Positions 24,401 through 37,328 of a DNA stretch of 64,000 nucleotides are shown here, piece by piece. This stretch comes from Morchella semilibera (lineage: Eukaryota; Ascomycota; Pezizomycetes; Pezizales; Morchellaceae): NCBI GenBank assembly GCA_009192285.1, contig CM018609.1, positions 699,282 through 763,281 of the forward strand. The letters run 5' to 3'. The notes beneath the pieces were generated by a model. It saw nothing but the letters and a program-made list of their open reading frames with translations. It was not told where the DNA came from and did not search any database. A program made the position numbers and the translations under genes. Numbering within the stretch: position 1 is the stretch's first letter; each line of letters starts with the position of its first letter.

Positions 24401-24848
24401 ATCGTGGAAGTCTCTTTCCACCCCGGCTTACTACCAATGGCCAATAACCAACAAACCGCACTCTCATCTAGCCCTCGGCAAGTTTATATCGGGCAGAATA
24501 TGCCAGATGCGAGCCCATAAGAGCTATCTCGCTGCCCACCCCTCATGGATGAACCCTGATTTTCCCCCTCTCTGCCCTCGATGCGAAGAGGAGGACGAAG
24601 ACTTCCATCACGCCATTCTTGTATGCCCAGCACGTTCCGCTGCCCGGGCAATGCATATTGCTTTTGCTTCCTCGTTAGAGGATCTGTTCGCAAATCAACA
24701 AACGACGAGTGCTCTAGGACAGTATATTAGGGCTACTCGTACAGCTTTTCCAGTTAAAGATCAGGTTGCTAAATCACCACTTTATTCTCTTTCATCGTCT
24801 TCGTCATTTTTCTACTTTGTCTTCTGTTTCTTCTGTTTCTTTTCTTAG
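21495..24848 (+). pseudogene. LINE ORF2 (endonuclease and reverse transcriptase)
   Basis: ORF2 of the LINE. The endonuclease part shows VHHNCANS, QEPY, VVCGDLNIHS and GSDHTPI, which are exonuclease-endonuclease-phosphatase signatures. The reverse transcriptase part shows YRIIVLLETISKVLERIV, HQCGSIRG, PQGSPISPLLF and the YVDD active site. A C-terminal zinc-like CPRCEEEDEDFHHAILVC follows. The frame changes near 21.65 kb (endonuclease N-terminus) and at the C7 run 22556-22562 between endonuclease and RT. These are one-base-type indels in C-rich runs. Confidence 0.9.
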
Positions 24849-25001
24849 TTTGGAGTCAGATAGGGAAGAGTAAAGTTTTCTTTTTATGCAATGAGTTATG
24901 ATTCGAGGCGGTTAGGTTTGGTTGGGGATAGGTTTTATTTATGCCATAGGGCTTCCCTGCATGCAACATTCTTGTACCTAGAAATCAATGAAATTATGAA
25001 A

Positions 25002-25025
25002 TAAAAAAAAAAAAAAAAAAAAAAA
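25002..25025 (+). repeat. LINE poly-A tail
   Basis: An A run, directly abutting the right target-site duplication, marks the 3' end of the retrotransposed copy and confirms plus-strand orientation. Confidence 0.9.
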
Positions 25026-25039
25026 ATATGCTTTTGGGT
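25026..25039 (+). repeat. Target-site duplication, right copy (LINE)
   Basis: An exact repeat of the 14 bases at 19821-19834. One further A could be shared, but it cannot be told from the poly-A tail. Confidence 0.95.
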
Positions 25040-27392
25040 TCCGCTTACCCTTCTGGAATCCCTCGGAAGGGACGTCTGAACATTCAATTTTAGAACCCTT
25101 TCTTTTTTCCCTCCCCCTTCTTTTCTATTGACCACGGCACTCGTGGAGATATCCATACACCTCTCAAGGGCTCAAATAGAACTTTATGTTATTGTTTTAT
25201 TGCTATCACGGGACGCACCGTCTTGCCTTTCAGTCTGCAATCTGTCTGTCTGTCGTCGGAAACGAGGCGAACGTGCCTAGTTTGAACTCCTTCTGCCGTC
25301 TCCTTCTTTCCCGCAGCCACGGGATTGGTACGGCAAGGGAATAAACCTGCATGTGTCTATGTCCTATGTCTTGAGTGTCTCTGTGCGACAACTGTCTAGG
25401 CAATTGAGGTACGTCTTGGCACAGGAGATAGCTGCTACCCCCGGCGGCGATGAAATTGAACACAGGGTAGAGTACCCACAAATATGTAATCTATGCAGGT
25501 AGAATTAAGGGCAAATATAGAGAGAGTTGCGGTCAGTCAGTCATCGAGCGGCCCAGGAGGTTCGGAGAGTGCGGCTGAGCTCCTTTCGGCTTTGAGGACA
25601 GTAAGCCCGATATGGTTCTATAGGAACTTCAGGGACCACAGTTCAGGGTCAGGTTTAGTTTATAGTAATTATTCCGTGGTGGGCTGATCATTTATGGTAA
25701 GAAGACAAGGGCATTGTCGACGACCAACCTTCCATTTGGCCAATAACTAAACCTGAGACGTTGATCCTTCTAGGCGCTGTTTGAGGTACGTAACTTTGGG
25801 GGTAATCTACAGGAGGATATGCTCTACAAGTTCGGTTATTTTTGTGAAGTGCCGCGTTTTTGCTGGGGGTGGTGATTCGATCGACTACCGACCTGTGTAT
25901 ATACATGTATGTACGTTTGGATAGGATAAACTACATCATGTAGTAACTAGCTTGTGCCTGTAGACTCAATTGTAGTAGAGAACAGGAAGGATAGAAATTG
26001 GGGAATTTATTTTTAGAATAGAGGGAAAGACTTCTGAACCCAGGCAAGCAATTATGATAGCAGGGAAGGGGAAGGGGAAAGAATAGAGCAACATGTACAA
26101 GGTTTAGGGTTCCGGGTAGAGAGAGAGGGAGGAGGGGTCGAAATTAAGATTGAGATGGTGCACGGCGCGAGCGATGTTCTTCGGTTGTGCATGCAGCGCA
26201 GTGTACAGTACATGTAGTTGCTTCTGCTTTGTTCTGTTTATGGCATTGTACTACTTTTATTTAGGGTACCTGTCACTGCACCTACATTTGCCCCATTCCT
26301 CTTGTACATGTATCTATTCACAGGTCCTGGTTCTGACCGGTTTGATCTATCAGCAGAAGAAAAGAAAAAAGAAAAGAAAAGGAACAACGGCAGAGTATGT
26401 ATGTATGTAGTAACACCAAAGACATAAGCAGAGGTCAAGTTGTTGGTAGTAATATTACATAGGGCCCTAATCAGGAGTACCCCACAGAAAGTTACGCCGA
26501 GCACTGGGGGGGCAGGAAGGGCAGCAGCAGCATTTCTATTCTACTCTCTGATTTCAACAGTACATGTATCTATCGGTCACACACTTGTGTACTGTTCCAC
26601 GACTACCCCCCTCACCTCCCCTCTCAAAGCCGAAGCAACAACCATCTCGGCTTTCATCTCCTAGAATACAATCATCATCTACTCAGCAATAAAGAACTTG
26701 TCTCCATCGAATCTACCTTGTGGCACGCTTGACCGCTACTCTTGGTCAAATTCGTTGTCCTCTCGCATAGCTTCTTTTTCGGTAAGCCTCACTTTCCCTT
26801 CACTCCCTCATCAGCTTCCCTGCATCTCACCGGCCTCCCTTCGCCAGTCTACTTGTGCTGCAACCAACCGAAGAGTATACAAGCAAGGAAAGAGCACCCG
26901 TAGCTGAGCTTCTTCCAGCCCACCAACGCCCTTCACAGTAGCGCAAAGACAAAAAGCACCGGCACATCAATTATTCTAGAAGTTTGGAACGTGTTAGACG
27001 TGTGAGTCGAAATATCAAAGGTAAGTCGACCATCAAGTCCTTGCGGAGAGTTTGTATGCTTGCGAAATCCCGTTGCTCATCCCCGAAGTTGGCCCGCTGT
27101 TAAGGGGCTTTTCGCGTCTTCTGCCCGCCAACCCCACCGGGTCCTTCACAACACTCTCGTTCTACAAACAATCAACCTCTACATTCACCTCCGCCTCGTT
27201 AACTGTTTTTGAGTCCGACGGCTTGGAACCCCGTCGAGCTGTTTCTACCACATACACCACTCCCTTCCTTCTTGCACCCTCCTGCGTTGCGTTTGAGTTT
27301 GTCCTAAACTGGTAGAAGTCAGTTCCTCCATCCTCTTAGACCACTACTCAAACCTTACCCCCACCCCCCCAAACGAGAAAAAAGGATCAATC
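25040..27392 (+). promoter_or_regulatory. Intergenic and CLA4 upstream region
   Basis: No conserved protein is seen. TACATGTA copies lie at 25902, 26209, 26305 and 26561. From about 26.7 kb the plus strand is C/T-rich up to the CLA4 start codon and probably contains the leader. An intron in the leader is possible (a GTAAGT donor at 27020), but I cannot confirm it. Confidence 0.4.
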
Positions 27393-30025
<2,633 letters not shown>

Positions 30026-32074
30026 AACCAAACGTAATATCCACCTGAACGAGGTACTTGGATAACGATTACGAAAGCTTAGATTTTGGGTCAATTTGGG
30101 GTTCCTTCGTTTTTTTGCGGAGTAACTGAGATGTGTAAATTTTCTTCTAGACTCCTTATTTAACGGAAACTGGATAGGAAAAATCGAGAGATATTGTTTG
30201 TTTTGTTGCGATTGGTTGAAAGGATGTGGGGGATATACCTATTTTTATATTTTTTTCATTTCTTCTTTTTTGTTATCTCACGTTTTTTTTTTACGAAGGT
30301 CCGCCTGCATTTTAGCTCAGTTTGGGGAGCCCTTTTTTGTTTCTTTTGCGAAAACTGGTTTTCCTTTTTACGGTTCGACCTTATCACATCATACCTCTAC
30401 TTAAATACCTACCCTTTTTACGCTACCTACAGCTCCTAACTGCCCCCTTTACGTTATCTATTTTACCTACGCCAACCGCCAACGTTATGTTACGAGTTCT
30501 TCCCTTAAAAATTTCCCCTCCTCTCTTCTGGTTCCTTTTTTGTTCAATGGTTCTTTAGGAGGAGGTGAATGGGGAAGAGAAAAGAGAAAGGGAGTGATAG
30601 GATAAAGATCAGCTGCCCTTTAACGGCCTGGACCTGTACCCCATATGCATCTGTTTTTTCTTTCTTTTTTTCCCCTCTCATCTTTGGTATCACTTTGTTA
30701 TATCTAGCTGGCGTTTGTTCGTCCGTCATGAGAGTTTTTGAAAGCCGCTTTTTATACCATAGTTTTCTTCTCTCTTCTCTCTTTTAATTTTGACATTTTT
30801 GTGGGGTTTGTGGGTCTTTTATGTTGGTAGGGATCGATTGATACTGAATAGAATTGGATACGCAACGTTAAATCACGGCTTCGATCATTTATAGTTATGG
30901 TGGTGAGGCTTGGGATCTGGGGGCTGGGGGCTGGGATGTGTACCTGCTATGATGGGTTCCATAGTTTGTCACTCGGGCGAGAGATACTCCACACTTAATT
31001 GGGTGCGGTGGTGTCCCTGTGTTCGGGGGGGGGGGACCTCATACCGGCCCGTCCACATCTACACAAGCCCCCAAGCAGCCCATCCCGGCAGTTCTACAAT
31101 CTCAATCCTCTTGGGACATGTGTCTTCATCTAGGCTACTGCCATCCAGAAAATTGTGTCGATCAGCAATCATAAAATAACCACGGTTAGACCATAGCAGA
31201 CATGCAGTCTTCTATATACCTCTCCCGCTATTACGGGCTGCCTTGGGGGCTAGTAATATCTGTGGGGGCCTGGACTAGTGACTGCGTTTACTGAGATCGA
31301 GAGTCCGCCTCCAGAGCGACTTTTGTTGCATTAACCCGCTCTTGCTTGAACAATCAATAGAGAAGAGAAGGCCATAAAATTATGGTCTCGACCATACCGA
31401 ATAGAAACTAGAGAGTTGATGTACCGTGCAGTTGTGCAGTTATACTAAGTGGGGCAAGAAGAACCTGAACATAAAACACGCTAGCAGGGGTCAAATTGGT
31501 TGCTACCGGAAAAAACGATGTTCAAGTTCTTCTTGCCTGCCCCGGTACACCAAACTCTCCAACCAATCATTTCCATAGTGTTTATAGGTACATAGAATTG
31601 TACTTATGGGAAGGCTAGTCACAACAAAGAATGTATGTGACAAATACCAATTAAGCTCCCGAATAGAGCGTAGTTAACCGATCCCAATATCACTTAAGTT
31701 CCAGCTGTAGCGGTTATATATCGGTATTTGAAGCCAGGCATTCTCATAATCACGACGTTGTGTGGTTCTTCTGTCAATGTGACTGCGCCCGCCTGAAGAA
31801 TGCGTACTGGTGATTGGATGTAGCTTGTCTGCATTAGTATCGCCGATAATTGTTTTATTTCTAACCAGGCGCACCACATGCACCCGGTACATCATCTATG
31901 TGTACCACCCATCAATACATGCGGGGGGATCGATCCGTCCGAAGTACTACCCTAATACTGGTTGCCTGAATATGGTTCCGCGTATATAATTCGAGGGTAG
32001 CAGCAACTATCACAATTGCAACGCACAATAGCAACTACTGCCTACTTACTACTTCCACTACCACAATCGCCGTG
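30026..32074. other. Intergenic, no gene seen
   Basis: The first 0.8 kb is T-rich and probably includes the CLA4 3' UTR. No conserved reading frame is seen. A small inverted-repeat element lies at 31411-31559. Confidence 0.45.
31411..31559. mobile_element. MITE-like inverted-repeat element (149 bp)
   Basis: The left end reads GAGAGTTGATGTACCG, and the right end, on the opposite strand, reads GAGAGTTTGGTGTACCG. Further in, GGGGCAAGAAGAACCTGAAC (31451-31470) pairs with GTTCAAGTTCTTCTTGCCTG (31520-31539). The imperfect terminal inverted repeats cover most of the element and leave a loop of about 50 bp. There is no clear target-site duplication. Confidence 0.6.
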
Positions 32075-35000
32075 ATGGACTATGAGTTCCGCCCCAATGC
32101 CTGGGAAGAGACTGAGAAGGCCGCCCCAGTCAGAAAAGCAAAGAAGCCTAGGAAGAAGAAGAAGAAGGGTCTTAACACCTCCCTCACCGAACCGGTTCGT
32201 GTAGCGAGTCCTGCGCGCTCTGCGGGCGGCGGAGCCTACACCCCAAGCCCGGCTCGCAGCGCGACTGGAACTCCTGCAAGCCCTACAAGGTCCGTCAATA
32301 GCAGGGATAGCAATAGCATTGCGGCACAGGTGACAAGCCCTTCAAGATCCACCAGTAGCAGAAACAGCAATAGAAATGCAGCTCTCACGACAAGTCCTCC
32401 GCAACCCTCCAATAGCAGGAATAGCACTAGAAGCTCGGGCCGAACGACAAGTCCTGAAAGATCTGCCAGTAGTGCGGGCGGTAGAACACGCTCTGGGTCC
32501 TCGAGTGTCTGGGGTGCCTCTGGCACTCCATCACGAGCCCAGTCTGTTAGGAGCCCATCTTCTGTGATTGCGCCGTCAGAATATGATGATCCTTGGGGCA
32601 ATAGTGTCCGAAAGTCGTCATATACAGACCTGCCCGACGACTTGTACGACGAAGTTGAGGAGGAGGGAGAGGAACGTAATGATGAGGAGGATCTATATGA
32701 TATATCCGCATATAGTAGGCCGATTTATTATGACAATGATATATGGGGTGAGGCAGACCCTTATGAAGGCCCGGATGGGCTGCGGAGGGAGAATGAAGGG
32801 GTTAGGCTGGAGAGACTTGGAGCTGCTCCTAATGGTAGGTTGATATACATCTAATCCTGCTAGCCTAATATTTCTGAGCTTGTATCTTATACTTTGTGGA
32901 TATATAGGACATTTTTTGATATCGGAGCGGCGTAGTGCTATCTTTGATGAAAGATTCTTTGGGCCTAGAGGTGTGAATCTCCGACATATCGCACAGAAGA
33001 CAAACACGTACGTGAGCATGCCGGAGAATGACTCAGATCCTGTAAGAACGAGTTCCTTGATTGATTATTGATTGATTGATTTACTTGTTCGGTTGACACG
33101 AGTTGGTTGCAATCTATGGATTCGAATAAATAAAAATGGAGGTAACTGTTTTATTGAACCCAATCCATGGATTGCAACCAATCCAATCGAACAGGCCATT
33201 CAAGAGCGAGTTCCTTCATGTATCCCGATGTATATTGACAACCTGTGATATAGAATGTCAATATATGGGGCGGCCAGACCAGGTCAGCCTCGCCATCCGA
33301 GATCTCATGCTCCTGTCAGAGCACATATTCCACCAAATGAATCTCAACGCCAAGCTTAAAAAAGAAAAGCAAAAAGAAAAGCGTGGTGGTGCTGGTCGTG
33401 AGGATGACTGGGCCAGAGTCCGAGCACAGCCCAGCGAGCGCAAGCAGCGCTACCTAGACCAGCAGAAGCGTAGGGAGGCCAGGTGCCGGGAGCTGCGGCG
33501 GCCTCCCACTAAAGAACCTTTCGAGTTCAATTATATAGGGCCTTTATGTGGCCAAAGGAACCCAATGCACAAGACCACCTTGGGCGAGCTTTGACCTGCT
33601 GGATGACGTAAGGATGGACCATGATGTTTGGATCCGTGCTGAGAGGCAGCTGAATGGGTACATGTTCCAAGTCCTCGGGGATGATCAGGAATGTGTCGAT
33701 AAAGCTGCTTCAAGAATATATGGAGCATTCTGCGCGGCAGCCGCAAAGACTCGCACGTTTAAGATAACGGATAAGCACCTTATTCAACCCCCGTCCATGA
33801 ATTTACAAAACACCCACATTGACCTTATTTCAGAACGGGAGCTTGAAAATTACCAGACATTAGAGAGATTTTGGAGGAGCACAACAGGGGTCCGGGCCCG
33901 TCTCATTGGTGAATTTCCATCCTGGGAATTTGTGGAAGCATGGAAGACCAAGAGGGAGCTCATGGAGAAGGCCAATGACAGCTTTATCAAGAAAATGGTC
34001 GATGAGGGATTGAAGGATGTCGTTTATTTTAGAGGTTATGCCTCTTTGAAGATAAATTTTGGATCGTTGGTTCTTTTTGCTTATAGAAGACCACCGCCCG
34101 ATGGATTTTCGATAGAGGAGTTCTCTACTATGGTTAGAGACCCGATGACAGCCGGAGAGCTCATTAGACAGTAAGCCATACCCCGGCTTCCCCAGATAAA
34201 TAAGTGCTAATAATTCCTTAGCATAGGAAAGGAGCATGTTGCCAAAGCGCTAATTAATGAATGTCATGTTCGAAAAGACCTCTTCCACCACGTCGACCGC
34301 GGCCACTCAAAATTCGCCGAAAACCCCTACGCCGACCTTACCGATGACCACGAAGATATTCACGATACCCACGATATCCACGATATCCACGATGATCTTG
34401 AGGTCCCTGACCCCTTTATCGAGGCCACATTCGAGTGCACAATCTACAACGGATCCCACTCCTCAAAAATCCGCCTTGAGGTTGAGTTTGAACGTATCCC
34501 CGGCAATCACCCGGGAGACATGGCAAACTCCGCCGGCGAACTCTATACGGTCGGCATGCGCCGCTGGCTCTTCATACAAAAAAGTGCCAACCCCAACTCT
34601 GTACGGGGCACCGTCCGGCCTCGCCACAAAGGTCCTATCGACATCAAGGTTCTAGACATAGAGGAGGAGCTTGCGTGGCAGATAGAGCTCAGCACGTACG
34701 AGTTCTGCCCATACGCAGATGAGTACCCAATTTTCCGGGACTTTCTGAAGAAGATGCGCATCGAAGAAATCCCAGATGAGTCTGATCCCATTGGGCCCCC
34801 ACGCCCTGGTAGTGCAGAATCTAGAAGGAGGGTTAAGAGAATCAGCTACGTGAATCTTCCGGGACTGGAGGTGGATAAGATTGTGCAAAAGACAAAATAC
34901 AAGTACTGGATCTCGAGGACTTCATACAAGTTCGAGATCACCCAGTACGAAACATTTTTCCCCGAGAACATTGGCCCAAGCCATATGAGCCTGACTAATC

Positions 35001-35374
35001 TATATCCACTCGGCATCTCGATCTCCTGGAAAGGGCTGGTAACAGACCATGACATCCGCTGGGGAGCATCTCTAACCCACGCCGACTGGACACACAACCT
35101 CTCGCAGCAGAGCCTAACGAAAATAGGGTGCCCGAGCGAATGGGAACCAAGTGTAGATAGCTTCTTTAAGAGTTCCGGTATTGGAGGGTTCAATCACCCA
35201 CCGTGGACAAGAGACAAGAAAACCCTTGGGGGGCCAGATCCATGGGATGGGGATGGATGGATGGAGTTCATGACGAGAGTGAAAGAGCTTACAAAGCTTA
35301 TTTCACAAGTGAGGCAGTTGAATTTGGAGGTCAAGGAGCCGGGATATGCAGGGCCCGAGGAGTTCGATGGGTAA
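32075..35374 (+). CDS. KH-like hypothetical protein (DUF7905-like), frame-disrupted
   Basis: Exons 32075-32834, 32908-33041, 33254-34170 and 34222-35374. The first ATG is 32075. The N-terminus is basic (KKPRKKKKKG), then Ser/Arg/Thr-rich repeats, then acidic. Exon 2 begins a KH-like domain (FGPRGVNLRHIAQKTNTYV) that continues in exon 3 (NVNIWG, then RPDQVSLAIRDL), suggesting RNA binding. The long C-terminal half has no motif I know but resembles fungal proteins carrying DUF7905 after KH-like repeats. Exon 4 holds short tandem DIHD units near 34.36 kb. Three one-base losses are needed to follow the conserved reading in exon 3: in GGGG 33267-33270, TTT 33543-33545 and GGG 33582-33584. With them the protein is about 988 aa. 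It is either a decaying gene or a site of base-calling errors. Confidence 0.7.
33049..33216. mobile_element. MITE in intron 2 of the KH-like gene
   Basis: CGAGTTCCTT occurs at 33049-33058 and again at 33207-33216, bracketing a 148-bp insert. Inside are imperfect inverted arms: TTGGTTGCAATCTATGGATT near 33103-33122 pairs with AATCCATGGATTGCAACCAA near 33162-33181, with TGTTCG-type sequence further out on both sides. Removing the insert and one repeat leaves an intron of 54 nt (GTAAGA...ATAG), the usual size here. The 9-10 bp duplication suits a Mutator-like MITE. Confidence 0.7.
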
Positions 35375-36026
35375 AGATGTGGTTTAGCGAAAGTCTGATT
35401 CAAAATAAAATGGAGGGATTTTGGGGCTTGGGTTTGATTTTCTTTTTTTTTTTTTTTACTACTCGTTCGTATCTACGCAGAGTCAGCTTTCCTTTTTTAC
35501 TTTTATTTATTATGCTGTAGCTATATATCCTATTGGACAACTTTATTGATATGGTCGCGGCAAAGTCTTGGCATCGAGTGATACTAGATGAAGGTCGCGA
35601 TAGTTTCAAGTCTACCAAATTTCTTCAGAGATTCCATCGCTTTCGGTAAAATATGCATATACAGTAACAAATTAGCTTCACATTGAATTTGAACTTAAAA
35701 AAATATATGTGCTTTAATTGTGTCCTCATGGATTATCACTCGATATCTATGTGACAACTAAACAATTGTACGAGAGGGCGACAAAAGTTCCGAAAAGAAA
35801 GGGTATAAAGCCAAACAACCGCCGATAAAACGCCGTAAAAACCAGCTTGAGACTTTCACTATAATCTTCTAGACTAGTACTAAAGTGACCCGACCATCCC
35901 ATCATTTTTCAGTGTACACCCCCACCTATCACTCCACAACAGCACTTTAGATATAGTACATATTAAAATTATGGTACACCAACCGATTTGCTGTTGTAGG
36001 GGGTATTTACCACATGCTTTAGGGTT
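35375..36026. other. Intergenic between convergent genes
   Basis: An AT-rich stretch shared by the 3' ends of the KH-like gene (plus) and DCP1 (minus). It has a T-tract near 35.44 kb. No reading frame of note. Confidence 0.5.
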
Positions 36027-36935
36027 TTAATAGCCTTGGTTTTGTCCTCCGCTATCTCTGTACTTTGCGTTCTGGAACAGACTTAAGATATCGCCGCCGC
36101 CGCCGCCACTCATGGCGCCGGCTCCCGTTCCCGCACCAACAGTATGCTCGTAGGATACTTGTGGTTGGGATTGCCACTGTTGTTGCCATTGCCGCTGTGG
36201 TAAATGTTGGGTTGGTAGTTGCTGGGATGCCATTTGCTGCCCTCCCGGTCCAATATCTTGATACCCCCAACCTGATTGTGTATAATATCCCTGTTGCGAC
36301 GATTGCGATGGCTGTTGAGTATCCTTTTGCTGAAATAACTCCACCAATGAAATGCTTCTCCCCGCTTGTGCCTGTTGTTGCTGTGGTTCTTGCTGAGGTA
36401 CGGGTGTAGGCGCCGCTGCAGCAGCACTGGTCGCCTGGAATGTGGTGGCACATTCCTTTGTCATTTTTAGAAATTTCTCCTTATCTTCCGCGGTACTTGT
36501 GCCTGGTTCGGAGAAGATAAAGAGTCCGTATGCCATTTCCTCCTCTGTACCTGACCCATTCCCGTTACCGTTTGCGACAGCCCCATTCTCATTTTTCAAA
36601 GGCTCGTTCGCTCGGAGAACACAGAATTCTCCACTTTCTAGATCAATATCCTCAGGGTTTCGGAGTTTGTAATGCCAGTTGTTGAGGCTATAGCGATTTA
36701 GGAGGAATAGCATGTATTCCTCGGTTTTAGGTATTGGGTCTTCTGGAGTTGGAAGTGGAGGATTGAGGGAGACCAGGAATAGAGAGCCTTCGAAGCCAGC
36801 TTTGCTCCATGAATTTGAGGTTGATGACCATACATATATGTGCGCGTAGGTAGCAATGGTGAGGATTTCGTGCAGGCGAGGTAGGTAGCGTCTGAGAACT
36901 GCATAGTTGACATCTGTAGGTGTTCTTGGGGCCAT
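36027..36935 (-). CDS. DCP1: mRNA-decapping enzyme subunit 1
   Basis: Activating subunit of the Dcp1-Dcp2 decapping complex, which works in cytoplasmic P-bodies. The start at 36935 gives MAPRTPTDVNYAVLRRYLPR; the frame stays open further upstream, but that extension is not conserved. The EVH1-like fold covers about residues 10-190: YLPRLHEILTIATYAHIYVW, SWSKAGFEGSLFLV, LFLLNRYSLNNW, then YGLFIFSEPG and the acidic-helix region EDKEKFLKMTKECATTF. The C-terminal third is Gln/Gly-rich and ends with GGDILSLFQNAKYR, a hydrophobic patch typical of decapping-factor contact motifs. The single exon encodes 302 aa. It is divergent from CAF1/POP2, 393 bp away. Confidence 0.93.
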   Translation of the reverse strand: MAPRTPTDVNYAVLRRYLPRLHEILTIATYAHIYVWSSTSNSWSKAGFEGSLFLVSLNPPLPTPEDPIPKTEEYMLFLLNRYSLNNWHYKLRNPEDIDLESGEFCVLRANEPLKNENGAVANGNGNGSGTEEEMAYGLFIFSEPGTSTAEDKEKFLKMTKECATTFQATSAAAAAPTPVPQQEPQQQQAQAGRSISLVELFQQKDTQQPSQSSQQGYYTQSGWGYQDIGPGGQQMASQQLPTQHLPQRQWQQQWQSQPQVSYEHTVGAGTGAGAMSGGGGGDILSLFQNAKYRDSGGQNQGY

Positions 36936-37328
36936 ACTGGGTATATAAACTTGCTGCTTGGTGGTATGGCGGTTAGGAAGAGGGGGAGAGTGGAGATGGC
37001 CAGCTGTTGCATGGGCTGCCTGATCTGGAGAGGTTCGGCCTGATGACGGCGATGCGCTGTACAGACGCCAGTTGCAGCATCGCAATACCTAAAGCAGCCT
37101 CAGGCACATGCGGGGATTCCGCTGAGTCATAAGCGATCTTAAAATGCTGCTTTTGCATTCCAAGCTCGGCACGGAGAAAGTGTTACACGGGCGAAAGACA
37201 ACAGCCTAACCTTCTTGTCCCCCCCCCCTCCACCCCCAATTCACAACTACCTGAGAGATGCCAGTTCAAGTCCCTGCCATATCACGATCACCTTAAAAAC
37301 CCGAAGAAACCTAGATATAAAATAACAA
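36936..37328. promoter_or_regulatory. Bidirectional promoter, DCP1 / CAF1
   Basis: The 393 bp between the DCP1 start (minus) and the CAF1/POP2 start (plus) must serve both genes. It contains a C-rich run at about 37.22-37.24 kb. No TATA box is obvious in either direction. Confidence 0.6.

Larger units (their letters stand above)
19835..25025 (+). mobile_element. Non-LTR retrotransposon (LINE), Tad1/I-like
   Basis: A full-length 5.19-kb LINE: a 105-bp 5' UTR, ORF1 with zinc knuckles, ORF2 with apurinic-like endonuclease and reverse transcriptase, a short 3' UTR and a poly-A tail of about two dozen A. It is flanked by a perfect 14-bp target-site duplication, so the insertion is young. The RT core has LFLDVKGGFDHVN, GVPQGSPISPLLF and SYVDDFAF. 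I see no RNase H domain between the RT and the C-terminal zinc motif, whereas many Tad1 members have one, so the clade is tentative. Three frame changes are visible (about 20.45-20.52 kb in ORF1, near 21.65 kb and at the C7 run 22556-22562 in ORF2), so this copy is probably not autonomous. Confidence 0.95.

Noticed and set aside
36936-37085. Longer DCP1 N-terminus
   Set aside because: The frame is open but unconserved and lies in the shared promoter; MAPRTPTDVN is the likelier start.
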